This document shows positions 36,674 through 48,809 of a stretch of 64,000 nt of DNA, piece by piece (the stretch's first letter is position 1; each line of letters begins with the position of its first letter). A program made the translations under genes and the position numbers. Source of the stretch: Guyanagaster necrorhizus (taxonomy: Eukaryota; Basidiomycota; Agaricomycetes; Agaricales; Physalacriaceae); assembly GCF_019112545.1 (NCBI RefSeq), contig NW_025064883.1:880100-944099 (forward strand), given 5' to 3'. The notes under the pieces are model-generated. The model saw nothing but the letters and a program-made list of their open reading frames with translations, did not search any database and was not told the origin of the DNA.

Positions 36674-37415
36674 TCACCACACCTTGAAGAAAGGTCGCTT
36701 CATGAAGTCAATCTTCAACTTAAGACAGACCAAGTCTTCGTCTTCGACAGTGTAGCCTAATACATCCACGGAGAATTTGCCTGTGAATTCACAATAAGGG
36801 CAGACCCTTCTCGTATAAATATAACTCACTGGGTGGGATCTCTTTAGGTAATGACACCGTTTGCTTGACGGTGTAGGAACCAGGCTCGACAGGGCAGCTG
36901 ATGCTCGCGTTAGCATTGCGTCTGTAGATAGATAAGGTGCTGATCCAAGTCGAACTTTACGGAGACGCACGCTTCTTCACAAAGATCAAACGATTTATGT
37001 AGTATCTTGATAAGACCCAACTTCACAGTAACGTCCGCGTAAGCCCCCTCCTAAAAAGCTAGGTGAGAAGAGGATCGCATCTTTGGGTAGAAGATAACGC
37101 CAAACCTCAATTGTCTCCTGAACGTAACCTTTCACGGTCACAGTGAGATCTTCACCAGGCTTTGGTGGGTCAGGTTTAATCTTGATATACTCTAACTGAA
37201 TAATGTCCGATGGGAGTCCTTGGTGAGACACGAATTAGATGTCTGGTAGTCGTAGATAGCAGTGACGATTACTTACCGCAGTCGTCGTAGTCCCAGCTCT
37301 GCGACGTGTGAGCCTCTTCACCTCCCTGAAGAGACACCTGGGTGTCAGGATTGGACAGAACCATCGTTGCAGCAGCAGCGACAAGGAATAACGACACCAA
37401 GGTTGAACGGAACAT
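36674..37415 (-). CDS. ML-domain lipid-transfer protein (NPC2-like, PG/PI-TP)
   Basis: A secreted or vacuolar MD-2-related lipid-recognition protein, of the fungal phosphatidylglycerol/phosphatidylinositol transfer type. ATG 37415 gives a signal peptide (MFRSTLVSLFLVAAAATMVL). The following exons give SWDYDDCG and LPSDIIQLEYIKIKPDPPKP, PGEDLTVTVKGYVQETIEV, then GAYADVTVKLGLIKILHKSF with DLCEEAC. The end is FSVDVLGYTVEDEDLVCLKL and IDFMKRPFFKVW. The conserved cysteines DDCG, LCEEAC and LVCLKL are all present, so the disulphides can form. A short exon between 36840 and 36910 codes for the PG-S-YTVKQT part. Head to head with the four-TM gene, 214 bp apart. Confidence 0.9.
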
Positions 37416-37629
37416 GGAGGTACGAGTGCAAGTGTGGCTGTGTGATGGGGGTTGCCATAAGAGGACGAGATAAAACAGGTGTAAATACTTCGTTGGTGCA
37501 GCATCGCTTTGCACAGTAGCCGTCGTCTTGCTTACTTCTCCTTTTCCTACCACCACATCTTCTTCATTTCAAGTCGTTCGTGGTTGGCTTGTCCTTCTCT
37601 TGACGAGTAAGGAGTCATCCACTATCACT

Positions 37630-38661
37630 ATGAAGCCAAGAGAATACTGTTGTTGCGCCCTTCCTCTCATCAATGCCGGAATGTACGCTGCGTTGACGGA
37701 GCAATTCGTCGCCGCTTTTGTCGTAGGCATCCTTTCAATGGTGACGCCGTCTAGTAAGTACCTGTTCTAGGTAGTTCAGTATGCCCCTTATGTATATTTT
37801 AACCAGTTGTCGGCGCCGCCACTCCCTCATTTGCATCGTGGCTATTCGGAATCGTTTGCCTCGTCACGGCGGCTGTGCAAGTTTTGGGTTTCATCGCAGT
37901 CGCGAAAGTAAATGACGACCGTTCGCAGCTTTTCCTCCGGTTTCTTACCAAGTTATCTCAGGAAAAATCTGTTTTATTTCGTCGATACCTGAGCCTCCAT
38001 ACCATTATGACCCTCGCGGTTTTCTCGCTGGCAGCGGCTTGGACAATTATTTCTGCAACTCGTCATTCTACCGCCAAGTCAAATTGCACCAACGAGTTCT
38101 ATGATACTTCCGATAGTGCCCAAGCATCAGAAGCCGATACCCTCTGCCAGATTTTCCCGTGGGTTGATGTAGGTATCATGGGCGGGTTGTGGGTTTTATT
38201 CGCCATTGTGCATGTGCGTCATATTTCGAATCACGGTATCCTCACTAAACTGTGTCTAGGTTTATTTATATGTGGTCTTGTGCTCGTATAGCTCCATGCA
38301 ACAGAAAGATCATGCCAAGTACAACGCCCTCAACGACTCTGCAAACGCATTCAATGATAGTATTCCTATGAATACCCGCGGTGACCCTTGGGACACTAGA
38401 CCTTCCACTGACGCACCATATGGACATGGCCATACTCGACAAGCTAGTGATATGAGCATGTCTGATGTCATGGCGCAGCCCGTGCGAAGACCAACGGATG
38501 AAATTTCTGAATACAACTATTCACAGTATCCACCACAGCCTGCAAATGCCCACATGACAGACGAAACTCCAACGCCCAAGTATAGCGATTCGTTCTATGG
38601 GGGACCATCACCTCATGGTGAAAAGCCTGCTCCTACACAGGCTCATCCGGGTCAGTCATGA
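37630..38661 (+). CDS. four-TM membrane protein, unknown function
   Basis: Four exons (37630-37753, 37807-37907, 37962-38213, 38260-38661) give 292 residues. Membrane segments are seen around EQFVAAFVVGILSMVTPS, ASWLFGIVCLVTAAVQVLGF, TIMTLAVFSLAAAWTIIS and GIMGGLWVLFAIVH/VYLYVV, with an extracellular loop containing two Cys (KSNCTNEF, DTLCQIF) and an NCT glycosylation sequon. The N-terminus has a CCC cluster (REYCCCALPL), a possible palmitoylation site. The last 110 residues are cytosolic, rich in Pro, Ser, Asp and Tyr. The layout recalls tetraspan proteins common in Agaricomycetes, but I do not recognise a named family. Confidence 0.8.
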
Positions 38662-40647
38662 TTCGCTCTAGCGATGGTTCTAGCTGGGCAGCATTTGTGG
38701 CGGTCAAGCTGGTCTGTCGATGTTTTTTTTTTCATGTCCAATGTGGTTTCAGCTAAAGGAGTTGTGCAGCCGAGGGCTCATTTCGGAGGAAGACTCCTCG
38801 TTTAGTGAAAGTTCAACAACCATGGGGCTAGCTGAACATCTACATATTACCATCGGACTTTTCTATAGTTGTCAAAGAGATATTGTTTACTGTACTATCT
38901 GATGATCTGTTCTACACGTTTTCGTTCTGCTACCACGGTCCCAATGTGAGTGAAAACCCTGAAGCCCGAGCTAATAATAACATGGCAGTTAATATACCGC
39001 ACATTCAGTACCGTATCGCGGAAGGTGAGAAATACTTCTCGCGCAGGCTGGCGAAAGAGAAACGAAACCTCGACCTTATCACACAATTTATTACTTCCCT
39101 CTGTTGCTCCGAGAGAGGATTGTGTACCCAGCGTTGGATTTCTCTACTACGACAGAGGCAGATAATGCGATGATGAACGCGCTTCGTAATTCGCGAATAG
39201 TGACAAAAGATAGGGCAAAATACTCTAGCAACGGTAGACTGCGCAAACATGACGCAAGAGACATGCTAGCCAGTTTACTGTACCCGAGTAAAACAAGCTT
39301 TCACAGGCCCGCGGCAGACCCGAGACTAGAAACTGGAAATATCGATCAGTGATTTCGGACCCCATTCTGTTACCTTGAGCATAACAAAAACTTTGCAGGT
39401 TGGAGTCATTGAATTACTCCTTCATGTGGTGATCCAAATGATGTTGGTAACACCTCGTAAGGTCAGGTGTGAAAAGACTGGTATCTGCATCATCTTACTG
39501 AGTCTGACGCGACCAAACAATCGAAAGACTCGGGAAAAATGGTCTGAAAGACAACGCTTTGGGTTGGAGGATCGAGAAAGAGTTCGTAGGAATGCAACTG
39601 GAAGGAAACATGGCGAGCTTAAATTGTAGGGACAACCGTGCGCCAGGAACTGATGAGACAGCATGATTAATGAATATTTCCTTGGAGAAATAGATCTCAC
39701 GAGTTGGATCCTCAAACCTGCAGTCAAACATGTGGGGGAGCCTGGGTCATTTTTCCCAAAGCTAGATAAGTTAGGCATAAGACTGGTACCGTCTGCCTGC
39801 ATGTCAACAGGATGCCGCACCAAAGATGCGTGGGGAACGCGCCTGATCAGAGTAGCTGATAATTCTTCCGTCGTCTGTGACATCCGTAAACAGAATTTTG
39901 GAGGCATGGGCCTCAGGTACGTTGGAAATGAAGACCGCTACTTGGTGCTCGTGTTCGTACGCCCTGTAATTGGCAGCCTCGCGGGTAATCTGCTTGCAGG
40001 TATGGGCATTGGACGGCTGGGCCTGGCATCGACACACTGGTGATTGGCAAGGAAGACGTCGTAGATGAAGAGACGAGCGGGATAGTCAGGAATGTCAACA
40101 TGTAGTACAAGCGTCAGATCGGGCCGGCAGATCATTTATGATCGTGGCAGCCACAGTCATTGGCACAAGGTCCATAAGGTCACTCTGGGCTTCCAAGGCG
40201 TGCAATGCGCCTCATTGTTTTGGCGTGTTCTGGTTCCCCCTGCTTCCCGTGTCTCGCTGCCGGCCTGTCTTCCTTTGCAATGGACCCTAGGAGGCACAAT
40301 ACAGCATTTGGACCAATTCGGTCTTTGCCCGCCCTGTATTATTGTGTCAACAGTCTGACAACAGTCATTCATGTTTATGGCAACCACTTTTCTATCGTTT
40401 TATTCTTTCCGCCTTCTCTGTTTTCCATATCAACGTAACCAATCTGTTCCTTGGTCTCCGCCAGCATTGCCGTAACCTGAGCGCCACATTCTCTCCAGCA
40501 AGTAGTAAGAAGAAGAGCCCTTGTACTTGTTTGCCTTGCCTCCGTTCTTCTCTCCTCGCCCATCTACTCTTGAGTCGCCATTTCATTTCCAAGCGTGCTG
40601 GAGCCCGAATACCTATCACCCTTTTCTCTCAAACGACACCCACCTTC
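38662..40647. other. gene-poor 2 kb region with antisense open frames
   Basis: No gene can be supported. The longest frames overlap on opposite strands: forward 39663-40043 (126 codons, MINEYFLGEIDLTSWILKPA, ending in a hydrophobic Gly-rich stretch) and reverse 39422-39907. Three reverse frames at 39804-40135 could be exons of one reverse-strand gene, but no coherent domain results. The last 300 bp before 40648 is CT-rich and open in the frame of paralogue B; this is probably its promoter and 5' UTR. Confidence 0.4.
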
Positions 40648-41055
40648 ATGCCTTCCGTTTCCCAGAGCTATGATGTTCTCATTAATTTTGTCAACGACAC
40701 ATCCGATTGTGTTTCAATTCAACTCTTGAGGGACTACGGACGAGAAGGCGGCGCCTTTACCATCATCCAGCCGTCTGATTCAGTCACCCTCGTGCTTGAA
40801 TCCGGGTCCCTCTATCAGTATTGTCTAAAGACACGCATCAACGTCGCGAGTGTGATGTGAAGCCCATTTTCTATCTGATAAATCTCTTACTAATGCCTTC
40901 ATAGCGTGCGCCCCTGGAGAGACATTCATTGCAATGTATCTATCCTTTTCATTGACGGTACATCCCGCACCACCGACTATCCATCGTCCGTCAGCGGAAT
41001 CATCGTGGATCGTTTGTGGAGAGATCATCGATTCAGTATATGGGATAATCCTTAG
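40648..41055 (+). CDS. small uncharacterised protein, paralogue B
   Basis: Two exons (40648-40856 and 40905-41055) with a phase-2 intron give 119 residues. The protein starts MPSVSQSYDVLINFVNDTSD and contains DSVTLVLESGSLYQYCL; exon 2 starts VRPWRDIHCNVSILF and the C-terminus is LWRDHRFSIWDNP. It is the inverted paralogue of the 35658-36056 gene, 4.6 kb away with two unrelated genes between. The start was chosen because it matches paralogue A (MP followed by four residues before the conserved Tyr); a longer in-frame opening upstream is regarded as 5' UTR. No signal peptide or known motif is visible. Confidence 0.8.
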
Positions 41056-41380
41056 TACTTGGGTCTATGGTGAGTGTGTCTGAAAAACATCGTACGCCTC
41101 TGATTGGCCTCTCATCACTCCCTGCCCACTGCAGGTCTTGCCAAGGCACGACATCCTTCATATACAACTAATTATTTATATACATAATATCACCGTGTCT
41201 TCACTGTCTATCTGGGGATGAGGCTCATTTAATATTATATTGTCCCACTTCCACAGGGTTGGCATTTTCTAAGTTCCGGCATTAGCGCAGTAAGTATATA
41301 GGATCTATTGTGGTATATACAATAAGAACAGCAGACGTGGGGCCACATTTTTTCCCAGCCAAATATAGCGGTCTTGGAAG
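41056..41380. other. intergenic region between convergent genes
   Basis: The 325 bp holds the 3' ends of paralogue B and the golgin gene. It is AT-rich around 41165-41240 (TTATTTATATACATAATAT), fitting polyadenylation signals. No gene is seen. Confidence 0.4.
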
Positions 41381-44324
41381 TTAGACCTTGGCCATCAGTC
41401 TGCGTGTTTCTTGCGGTGTAAACCTCAAGATGATGGAGAGCACCTTGACGAGATTGGGCTGCATGCAGCGACTGTTAGACAGAGAGGAGAAATATTCTGG
41501 GAACACTGACCCTCATTTCCTTGTGTTCAAGGAACTGCAGAACAACATTACGAAGATACTCCAGGTTGACCTCCTCGTCATTCTTATTGGACATGGCCGA
41601 GTCGGGTCGGGGTGAACTGGTAGGCGAAGGGGTCTGGGATGGCGGAGGTGATCGGGCATCCGATTGGACGCTCTCACCTCTTGTCGTCCAGTAGCCGACG
41701 CCGGGGTTGCGTTGCCGCTCTAACAGAGCAGCCGACGACTGGACTTTCCTCAGCTCTTCGCGCAACGTCTAGTTAATCACACGAGAAATCAATAACGGGA
41801 AGGATCGAATATGAAATGAAGATACCTTGTTGCTCACTCGAAGCTGGGCTTCTCGAGATTTACCCTCCTCCACATTTTGTTCCAATGCAGTTATTCTTGC
41901 GATATATTCTGATTGGTGGGATCTAGCGCTGTTCTGCAATTGAAATGAGATCATCAAAAAGCCACATTCAAGTACGTTGACACTTACTTCGGCAACTTGG
42001 GTCTGATTCAGCTGCGAATGCAGCTCATCAGTCTGCTTACGTTGCGTATCAAGCTCCTCGCGGAGCTGAGAAATGTCTTGGTGAAGCTGATTCACAACAC
42101 CTTCATCTTGCTCCTTGGATTTCACTGTTTTTCCCAGCGCGCGCTTCAGTTCTTCAGTTTCCTTCATCTTTTCACGAAGTTTGCGACTCCACTCGGCTTC
42201 GGTGTCGTTTCGCTCTTTCTCTATAATAGAGATACCGCGCTGTAATTCCGTGACTTTAGCTTCGTATTTGGTCTCAGTGGCCGCCAGTAGTCGAGCGACC
42301 TCTTCAGAAGAAGTCCCAGACTCGCGTGGTAGATTCTCCAGCCCTTGCTGTGCATCGAGTAATTCTTCATTCAGAAAAGAGACACGGTCCTCCAGTTCTC
42401 GCAACTGGTACTGAAGTTCAGTGTTCTGGCCTTGAGTCACTTCAAGCAGAGACTGTGAGGATTCAAGCTCTGCTTGCCGCAACTGCAGCTCATCGAAAAG
42501 AGAATTTTTGTCCTTTGTTAGGCATTCGAGAGAAGATTGCAGTTGGATGATGTGAGAACTCTTCGCCGAAAGTTCTTTGGCATGAGAACTCTTCGAGGAG
42601 ACAGTCAACCATCAAGGTAGTTGTAGCACTAAGGTCCACTCACATTTGTGGTCACAGCATCTAGCTCAAACTGCCCCTTCTGTGTCGCCAATTCTTTCTC
42701 ATATCGATCCTTAAGAGCGGCGATCTCTTTGTCAAATTGAACTTTCAATCCTGCTATCGTTTTCTCCCTCTCCGCATTGGCAGCATCGATGTCTTTCCGA
42801 AGACGAAATTTCTCTGTCGCATCCCTGTCTTTATATTCCTTCTCCTGTTCTCGAAGAGCAGAAGCCTGCTTCATCGCTTCTTCCTTCTCTTTCTCGGATT
42901 TGACTAGCTTTTGACGGACAGTCTTTAGCAAACTGATAGCTTTCGTACGCTTCTCCTCCTCGTCCTTCGCTGTTTCCTTGACCTTAGCGATCTCTGCCTG
43001 CATCGAGTCTAATTCTGCCTTTTGCTTAGCAATGTCGTCCTCGTTTTGAGAAAGTGAACTTTGAGACGCTTTCAGCAAGACTTCGGATTCATTCAGCTGC
43101 GAGCGAAGGTAGTGGATGAGTTCCGATTGAGATTTTGATTCTAGGCGGTGAGTATCTCTCATTTCCTCAATCCGCTCGTCTTGGGCTGGAGATGTCGTAT
43201 CTCAGTATCATCATCCTCTCAAGTAGAAATACCTTACTCTCAAGTTTCGCGTCAAGACGCATGATTTCCTCCTGAGACATCTGCATAGGAAATGTTATTT
43301 AGTACATGAAACAGTGACATAATGGACAAGTGAAATCACCTTTGCTTTCACTGACACATTCTGCAAGTAGTCTCGTAAAGCATCACTCTCTTTGAGTGTT
43401 TCCAATGGGGTCAGTTCTCGGAGAACAGCATCCACAGCAAACTTTTCCGCTTGAAGTCTTTTCAATGACGTTGAAACATCTAAGGTTAGGTATATCGTTG
43501 ACATTGAACAGTAGTCATAACAAACATAGCAACTCGCCCGCAAAGCGTTGCTCAACCAACTTGAGCCTGTCTTGAAGAGCATCAACATCAACGTCTTCAC
43601 CAGAAGCAAAGGGCTCCTCCGTAACGGGTCCTGACTCTTCTGCAACGGGCTTATTCGTAACAGAATCTCCTGCAGCGGGATCTGGTATGGATTTGGTATC
43701 AGGTTCAGCAGGCAACGGAACTTGTGGTATAGGCTCTTCCGGTATATGTACTGTATTTGGAGAAGCATCGCTGTCTCGTTCGGCAGGACGCTCGCGTTTG
43801 GGTGGTTCATTCTCTATTAGAGTTAAAGGTGGAATAAGAGGCTGAAAGGGGACTTCAGGTTCCGTTGGCGTTTCTTCCAGTACCGGTGGTAATGGCGGAG
43901 AATCTGGTAGAGGAGTCGAAGAGGGAGACAGTGGATGCTCCATGGCAGGCGCTTGAGGAGCTGGAGATGCCCTAGCAGAGACATCTGGAGTAGGGCCATT
44001 GGAAACATCTCCAATGGTAAAAGACGCGCGCAGACGCTCTTCAAGGCTGGATTTTGGGAGATGGTCCCGGGCGACATTGGAAGTTGGACTCCTGGGTGAA
44101 GTACTTGGACTAGCAGAGCGTGGAGGTGCAAATGATTTGCGAAGATTGGATAAAGCCGACTCTGCTAATTGACTGGACGACAAAGGAGAAGTCGAGCGCC
44201 CCGCCAAGTCGAGTGAGGCTGAGCGAGAATGCGGTTCGTGTTGCTGGCCAGATCCGTCGCCGTCGAGACTGCGACGTGGTTGTGGCGCAAATGTTTCGAC
44301 AGCATGTCGGAGCTGAGAAAACAT
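41381..44324 (-). CDS. GRIP-domain golgin, long coiled coil
   Basis: A trans-Golgi tethering protein. ATG 44324 (MFSQLRHAVETFAPQPRRSL) begins a Ser/Pro-rich region of some 270 residues, then coiled coil of more than 500 residues over several exons (KRLQAEKFAVDAVLRELTPL; DDIAKQKAELDSMQAEIAKV; EREKTIAGLKVQFDKEIAAL; HQDISQLREELDTQRKQTDE). The C-terminus is a GRIP domain, NLEYLRNVVLQFLEHKEMR joined to PNLVKVLSIILRFTPQETRR, which in other golgins binds Arl1-GTP and contains the critical Tyr (EYLRN). The stop is at 41381. It follows PEX14 in the same direction with 92 bp between them. The general class is firm; the orthologue among yeast Imh1-like golgins is likely but not certain. Confidence 0.9.
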
Positions 44325-44416
44325 GGATAAGGAAGAGAACTCAGTGCTGGTCACCGACTAAAAGCAATGTACATCACGTGAATTCGAGTATACAGGGTCT
44401 ACATATGCGAACTCTT

Positions 44417-45492
44417 TTATGATGTAGACGGTGACAAATCCACCTCCTTCCCTTTCCCATTACTAGTAGCAGTGGGTAGCATATACGATGGTGTAGACGA
44501 CTCAGTCGAGCCTAATGGCGAAGGTGCACCTGCCAACTGCCAGGCTGGTATTGACGGACGTCCAGGTGTCGGCAATGGGGACGACGGTGAGCTGGAGATA
44601 CTAGGACCCCGACTTAACAATAGAGCCTTCAACGACTTCAACTCCTGCTGAAGCTCTGCCAAAGATTGGGTTTGTGAATCCTTGTTTCTGTCGATCATCT
44701 GTAGCGAAAAATAATATTATCAGCAACGGAGAGCAATACATGATTTACATACCTTTGGAAGCATCTCGCGTATCGTGTTGACCTCATCCCTAATCTCACG
44801 CATCTCATCTCGTGTTTTAAGTTCACTTCCCCTCATCTCCGTAACGACGAGCTCTATATCCTTGGTCGTTTTGTCAACTTTCTCTTTCTGCTCCTCGACA
44901 GCAGCCCTGACAAGTGCCGTCTCCGCTTGTATTTCTTTGAGCAAGGCCTCAGCAGCGTCGAACTGGGCATTTAGAGCATCCCGGTCTTGTTCGTATGCCG
45001 TCGTGCTAGGTGGTTGCAAGTGCGGTAAGAGATATTTCTTTAGAAGCAATTGACTATTAGCTTTTTAAGACAAAAACAGTAGCGCACCTTGAACAGCGCA
45101 ACTGCACCATATGTTATTGTTCCTGACACGACTGCCGTTATCTATGACGCGTTCATTTCAGAAAGTGAAGCAAGGTGATGATCTAGCAACAGACGAAATA
45201 GTCTCGCCAATCCCACTGTGTTGAAGCAGCAGCCGGAAATGCAGACACCGGATAAGATGCTGGATAAGAAATGGGAGCTGATGGATTAGATGACTGGCGC
45301 AGAGCAAGGTCGATTTCCTGTGAATTTAAACCCTTTGACTCCAAGAATTGAATCCGTTGAGCCAGCGGTGAGGCTTGAGACTGCATTTCCGTACATCAGA
45401 GCAGCAAGTCGGGAGGATGGTAAGCATACTTTAGGGTCAGACAGGAAAGCGACGGCATTTCGCAGGAGCTCTTGACGGTCTGGGGTAGACAT
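44417..45492 (-). CDS. peroxisomal docking protein Pex14
   Basis: The peroxisomal membrane anchor of the import docking complex, which binds cargo receptor Pex5. ATG 45492 (MSTPDRQELLRNAVAFLSDP) starts the Pex14 N-terminal domain, continued over an intron by SPLAQRIQFLESKGLNSQEI and DLALRQ. A Pro/Ser/Tyr-rich linker and a hydrophobic segment (WRDY/FITAVVSGTITYGAVAL) follow, then coiled coil (ALNAQFDAAEALLKEIQAET; TRDEMREIRDEVNTIREMLP). The tail (about 95 residues) is rich in Ser and Pro. The order of N-domain, membrane segment and coiled coil is that of fungal Pex14. Head to head with the mitochondrial EF-Tu gene, 128 bp apart. Confidence 0.92.
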
Positions 45493-45620
45493 TGGATACG
45501 CCGTGTCGCTGGCGCGTGAATTGCTCTCAGCTGGCCCGGCTCCGCCCCGCCGGCCGACATCGGCAGTTTCCGGCGGTCAAAATTTCAGCGACGGTGGTTC
45601 CCCTTTTCTCCCCGTCTATC

Positions 45621-47655
45621 ATGTTACCGTTCGCGGCCTCAAGAGGCGCCTCTTGCGGGCTGCTCGCTGCACGAGGTATACATTCATGAATCATTCTGTG
45701 CACTCTCACTTAGTGCTGCTCTTCAGTTGCTGTTTTCAATGCGACTTCGCGTCGTCTGGTTCCAAAACTCTCCGTTTCCTGGACTCCCTTGGTTTGGGGT
45801 ACGCTTAGCATTCAGCGTATTCACAATTGGGACTGACTGTCACCCAGGAACGCGAGGCTATGCAGAAGTGTACAATAGGACCAAGCCCCACATGAACATT
45901 GGAACGATTGGCATGCATCTTCCTCGCATATCTATTCATTCGTCTCAATATTCTTAGGCCACGTCGACCATGGGAAGACTACTCTCACTGCTGCCATCAC
46001 CAAGTGTCTTGCTGAGAAGGGAGGTGCCCAGTTCACCGACTACAATATGATAGACAAGGCTCCCGAAGAAAGAGCTCGTGGCATCACTATCAACGCTGCT
46101 CATGTCGAATACGAGACGGAAACACGGCATTACGGGCACATAGATTGTCCCGGCCACGCTGACTGTAGGTTTTCTGACTCTTCTACTGTTACGAATATCG
46201 ACACTGTTGCCTTAGACATTAAGAACATGATCACTGGTGCTGCACAAATGGATGGCGCAATCATTGTCGTGTCGGCTACTGACGGTCAAATGCCTCAAAC
46301 ACGGGAGCATCTTCTCCTTGCTCGTCAAGTCGGTGTCAAGAAACTCGTTGTCTTCATTAACAAGGTTGACCAAATCTCGGACCCGGAAATGTTGGAGCTT
46401 GTTGATATGGAAATGCGAGACCTTCTTGGAACTTACAATTTCGATGGCGAAAACACTCCAATAATTATGGGTTCCGCGCTGGCTGCTTTGGAAGGTCGTG
46501 ACCCAGAGATAGGTTCCAAGAAGATTGTCGAGTTAGTGCAAGCATGTGACGATTGGTTGGATCTCCCTCTTCGTAATGTCATGTCCCTTTCCTTATCTTC
46601 AGACTCGTTGACCATGTTTACAGGTGACCTTGAGAAGCCTTTCCTACTTCCTGTCGAAGGTATGGCTCTGCTACCAGCCGCAATGGCACAATACTAAGTT
46701 TAAATCTAGATGTTTTCTCCATCTCCGGACGTGGAACCGTTGCCACTGGCCGAGTAAGCCTCTATCAACTGTTTGAATTTGTGCCACTTCATTCCACTCT
46801 AGGTTGAACGCGGTGTTGCCTCCAAAGGGACTGAAGTTGAGGTTCTCGGTCTGGGTGAATCGTTCAAGACTACCCTTACCGGTATTGGTATGCTCTATGA
46901 CGGCTTCATCCAAAAATTCTGCGCCTCATCTCGTAATTGCAGAAATGTTCCACAAAGAACTTGACCGGGTGAGTGGTCAGCAGGTGATTGAAAGTTCATA
47001 TGCTCACAGGAGATGCAGGCCGAGGCTGGCGATAACATGGGTGCTCTGCTCCGTGGTGTAAAGCGTGAACAAGTCAAACGCGGCCAAGTCATCATCGCTC
47101 CTGGTTCCATGAAGGCCGTTAAGGTTTTTAAGGCCCAAATCTATGTGCGTGGTCTTATTGGTCTTCGATGATACCTCATAACCATGCCATTTAGGTTTTG
47201 ACTAAAGACGAAGGTATTATCTCCACCATTTTCTACTTGATCTCGCCTAACTGCTCTCTTATAGGCGGACGTTACACTCCTTTTACCTCCGGATATAAGC
47301 CTCAACTATTCTTGCGTACTGCCGACGTTTCGGTTGAACTGAAATTCGACGACCCGGCCAAGATGGTGACTTCCTCTACCAAATTTTCCATAATAGAATC
47401 TGAACACATAACCTCTTAGGCCATGCCTGGTGACAACGTTGAGCTGGAATGCAATCTCCACTCGTCTGTCGCGTTGGAGGTTGGGTCTCGGTATGCGCCT
47501 GCTACGGTTACCAAACGAATCCGTTGACTTTTGATTTAGTTTCACTCTCCGTGAGGGCCACAAAACTAGTAAGTCACCTCATTTTTTTCGTCTAAGATCT
47601 GATTCTTACTGTCGCTGTAGTCGCCACCGGTGTCGTGGTTGAGACCAAAGAGTAG
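45621..47655 (+). CDS. TUF1: mitochondrial elongation factor Tu
   Basis: Mitochondrial EF-Tu, delivering aminoacyl-tRNA to mitoribosomes. ATG 45621 opens a presequence split by two introns ([36 protein letters not shown]), then [19 protein letters not shown]. The P-loop HVDHGKTT follows after an unusual GC-AG intron (45911-45957). Switch I is [18 protein letters not shown]3 is DCPGHAD, G4 is NKVD in [15 protein letters not shown], and G5 is GSALAALEG. Domains II and III read [19 protein letters not shown] and [20 protein letters not shown], ending VVVETKE. About nine introns have canonical sites apart from the one named. Confidence 0.95.
45911..45957 (+). other. GC-AG intron in mitochondrial EF-Tu gene
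   Basis: The exon ends GGAACGATTG, then GCATGC starts the intron and TTCTTAG ends it at 45957; the next exon starts GCCACGTCGACC. Only this join restores the invariant [11 protein letters not shown]-loop, and no GT dinucleotide is available in place of GC. The intron is 47 nt, with a normal T-rich acceptor. Confidence 0.85.
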
Positions 47656-47935
47656 AGGACAAATACCGTCCTATACTTGAATTCATTGCATTCCCCACTC
47701 ATTATCTCTGTAAAGTATAATGCAAACCGGATTCAAAAAACGATCTATATGTAGATAGTGGGAACCTGTAGTCCAGTAATAGGAAGGCAGTGGGTGAATT
47801 ACGGGCAGTCCGACAATTTGGAATCTGAGCGGGAATGAATAGAAGCGGTGTTCCGGTGTCCGTTTATGGCTTTCGAATTTTTACAATTTTTACTGTAGTC
47901 GCTGCCTTTTGTTGCGTTTCTATCTCTGTTCAACG

Positions 47936-48689
47936 ATGCAATCAGTCCTCCGAAACGTCACCAAGGCAGGCCCACTGTACTCTCTGGCACGCAACATTAG
48001 GTTAGCAGCACCGTTAACCCAAAGGCCCTGCGTTCGACCTCAGTTCATTCGAACTCTCGTTAGTGCGTCACTGTCGAGCCGTGCAGTCTCTTGCTTCTGA
48101 AATCTTGATAGCAAAGCGTTACACGAAGGATCACGAAACCGTCACCTATGATGATTCGACGGGAATTGGCATTGTGACCATTACCAACCACGCTCAATCG
48201 TCTCTCGGAGATGTCGTTTTCGTGGAATTGGCTGAGATAGGGACTGAGGTGGAGCAAGGAGGTATGCGGCCCCTTCCTTGGGATTTTTGTGATACTCAGC
48301 AAGTCATAGGCCATATAGGAGCGGTGGAAAGTGTCAAGGCTGCGTCAGATATCGTATGTCCACCGTTCACTCGTTGAAGAGATATTTTACTCAATTCTTC
48401 AACCAGTATGCCCCAGTTTCTGGCCTCGTGGAGGAAATCAACGCTGCACTAGCCTCTCAGCCAGGATTGTTGAACAAATCTCCTGAAGAGAAAGGTGTGT
48501 TCGGTGACTCAGTTGGCCGTTGGCTCCGAAGTAATATCATTGTAGGTTGGCTATGCAAAATCAAAATTTCGGATCCGTCTGAGGTACATCCTATTTCTCC
48601 TATGCAACGCCATTGACTGAACATAATTCCAGCTAGAAGGGTTGCTTACGGAGGAGCAGTATAAGGCTGAGTATAACATTGAATCTTGA
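47936..48689 (+). CDS. glycine cleavage system H protein, mitochondrial
   Basis: The lipoyl carrier of the mitochondrial glycine decarboxylase complex. ATG 47936 gives an Arg-rich presequence ([20 protein letters not shown]). An intron with GTGCGT donor joins LVT to [20 protein letters not shown]. The core reads [20 protein letters not shown], then [13 protein letters not shown] with the lipoylated Lys in ESVKA, and [20 protein letters not shown]. The end is [20 protein letters not shown] and [10 protein letters not shown]. All expected residues are present. Lipoylation of this protein depends on octanoate built on the acyl carrier protein, whose gene is also in this window at 18012-18574. 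Confidence 0.95.
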
Positions 48690-48809
48690 AAAGCTCGCAC
48701 AACGTCCTAGGGCCTCAACTGCTCGGATATAGAACATAGACTTTAGATTATATTATTTCTTGCGCAGAGCCGTTGTCATGTAATGAAATTGGGATTAAGA
48801 GTCGAAAGA

